In this document: positions 5,206 through 5,229 of the stretch, in pieces | How the letters are laid out: each line of letters opens with the position of its first letter | Position numbering within the stretch: position 1 is the stretch's first letter | From: JARROD01 sp037384225 | GTDB taxonomy: Bacteria; Pseudomonadota; Gammaproteobacteria; Pseudomonadales; Cellvibrionaceae | Length of the DNA: 5,229 nucleotides | Direction: 5' to 3' | Assembly (NCBI GenBank): GCA_037384225.1 | Contig: JARROD010000277.1 | Span: 1 to 5,229 of the forward strand | Made by a program: the position numbers and the translations under genes | The notes under the pieces: model-generated | What the model saw: the letters and a program-made list of their open reading frames with translations, nothing else | The model's database searches: none | What the model was told of the DNA's origin: nothing

Positions 5206-5229
5206 CGCAGGCGCGCCTGGACGAAGGCG
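5191..5229 (+). repeat. Inverted repeat arm at the window edge
   Basis: This is an exact inverted copy of 4624-4662, 39 of 39, reaching the very last base of the window, so the true repeat may be longer. To its left, similarity to the receptor coding strand continues at 11 of 15 positions (5176-5190 region), then fades. Confidence 0.97.

Larger units (their letters stand above)
5163..5229 (+). pseudogene. Headless second TonB-dependent receptor fragment (partial)
   Basis: Reading the plus strand in frame with the 39-base repeat gives PPSALVSTV, a TAA stop at 5190-5192, then VYKTTQARLDEG to the window edge. The intact receptor has APELIGNVEVYKTTQARLDEG at this point, and the PSALVS-type wording is common just before this motif in other receptors of the family. 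The stop is a single-base difference (GAA to TAA). The signal peptide, TonB box and first part of the plug are absent, since only about 60 bases separate this fragment from the start codon of the divergent intact receptor. The body of the copy, if any, lies beyond the window. It may be a dead paralogue, the silent partner of an invertible pair, or an artefact of a contig end. The 39-base identity is certain, and the reading as a receptor fragment left of it rests on weaker similarity. Confidence 0.5.

Overview
The window looks like chromosomal DNA from a Gram-negative bacterium, most likely a marine or environmental gammaproteobacterium. The evidence is a CspA-type cold shock protein of gammaproteobacterial flavour, perfect FNR/Anr boxes, and a large outer-membrane TonB-dependent receptor of the kind abundant in Cellvibrionales, Alteromonadales, Xanthomonadales and Caulobacterales. 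The taxonomic placement is an inference from protein style, not a database match.

Layout, left to right. Bases 1-123 are open in the first frame and may be the 3' end of an unrecognised gene. Bases 124-300 hold only short repeats and a hairpin. A cold shock gene (481-690, +) follows, with an upstream promoter, a long AT-rich leader containing two small hairpins (one of which covers the ribosome binding site) and a clear rho-independent terminator (709-740). Bases 741-1074 are mostly non-coding and contain a headless ORF remnant (851-1006) and a perfect FNR-type box (998-1011). A 38-residue single-span membrane protein (1075-1191, -) can be read with a GTG start and a good ribosome binding site. 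A second perfect FNR-type box (1271-1284) lies between this small gene and a CBS-pair protein gene (1712-2188, +), at a distance from a plausible -10 on each side that suits a divergent, oxygen-controlled promoter. A 182-bp element with perfect 27-bp terminal inverted repeats, resembling a MITE, sits between that box and the CBS gene.

The CBS gene ends in a perfect 17-bp tandem duplication and a strong hairpin terminator. Facing it is a 939-residue TonB-dependent receptor gene (2312-5131, -), complete with signal peptide, an eight-glutamate linker, TonB box, plug and barrel.

The most unusual observation is at the right edge. The last 39 bases of the window (5191-5229) are an exact inverted copy of 4624-4662 inside the receptor gene, where they encode part of a conserved plug motif (VYKTTQARLDEG). 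Weaker similarity continues past the exact block and can be read as a second, headless receptor fragment on the + strand, interrupted by a TAA where the intact gene has GAA. Recombination between the two copies would flip a 528-bp segment carrying the ribosome binding site, start codon, signal peptide and TonB box from one receptor body to the other and would repair the stop. This has the same geometry as SusC-type receptor invertons, but a plain pseudogene or an assembly artefact at a contig end are real alternatives.
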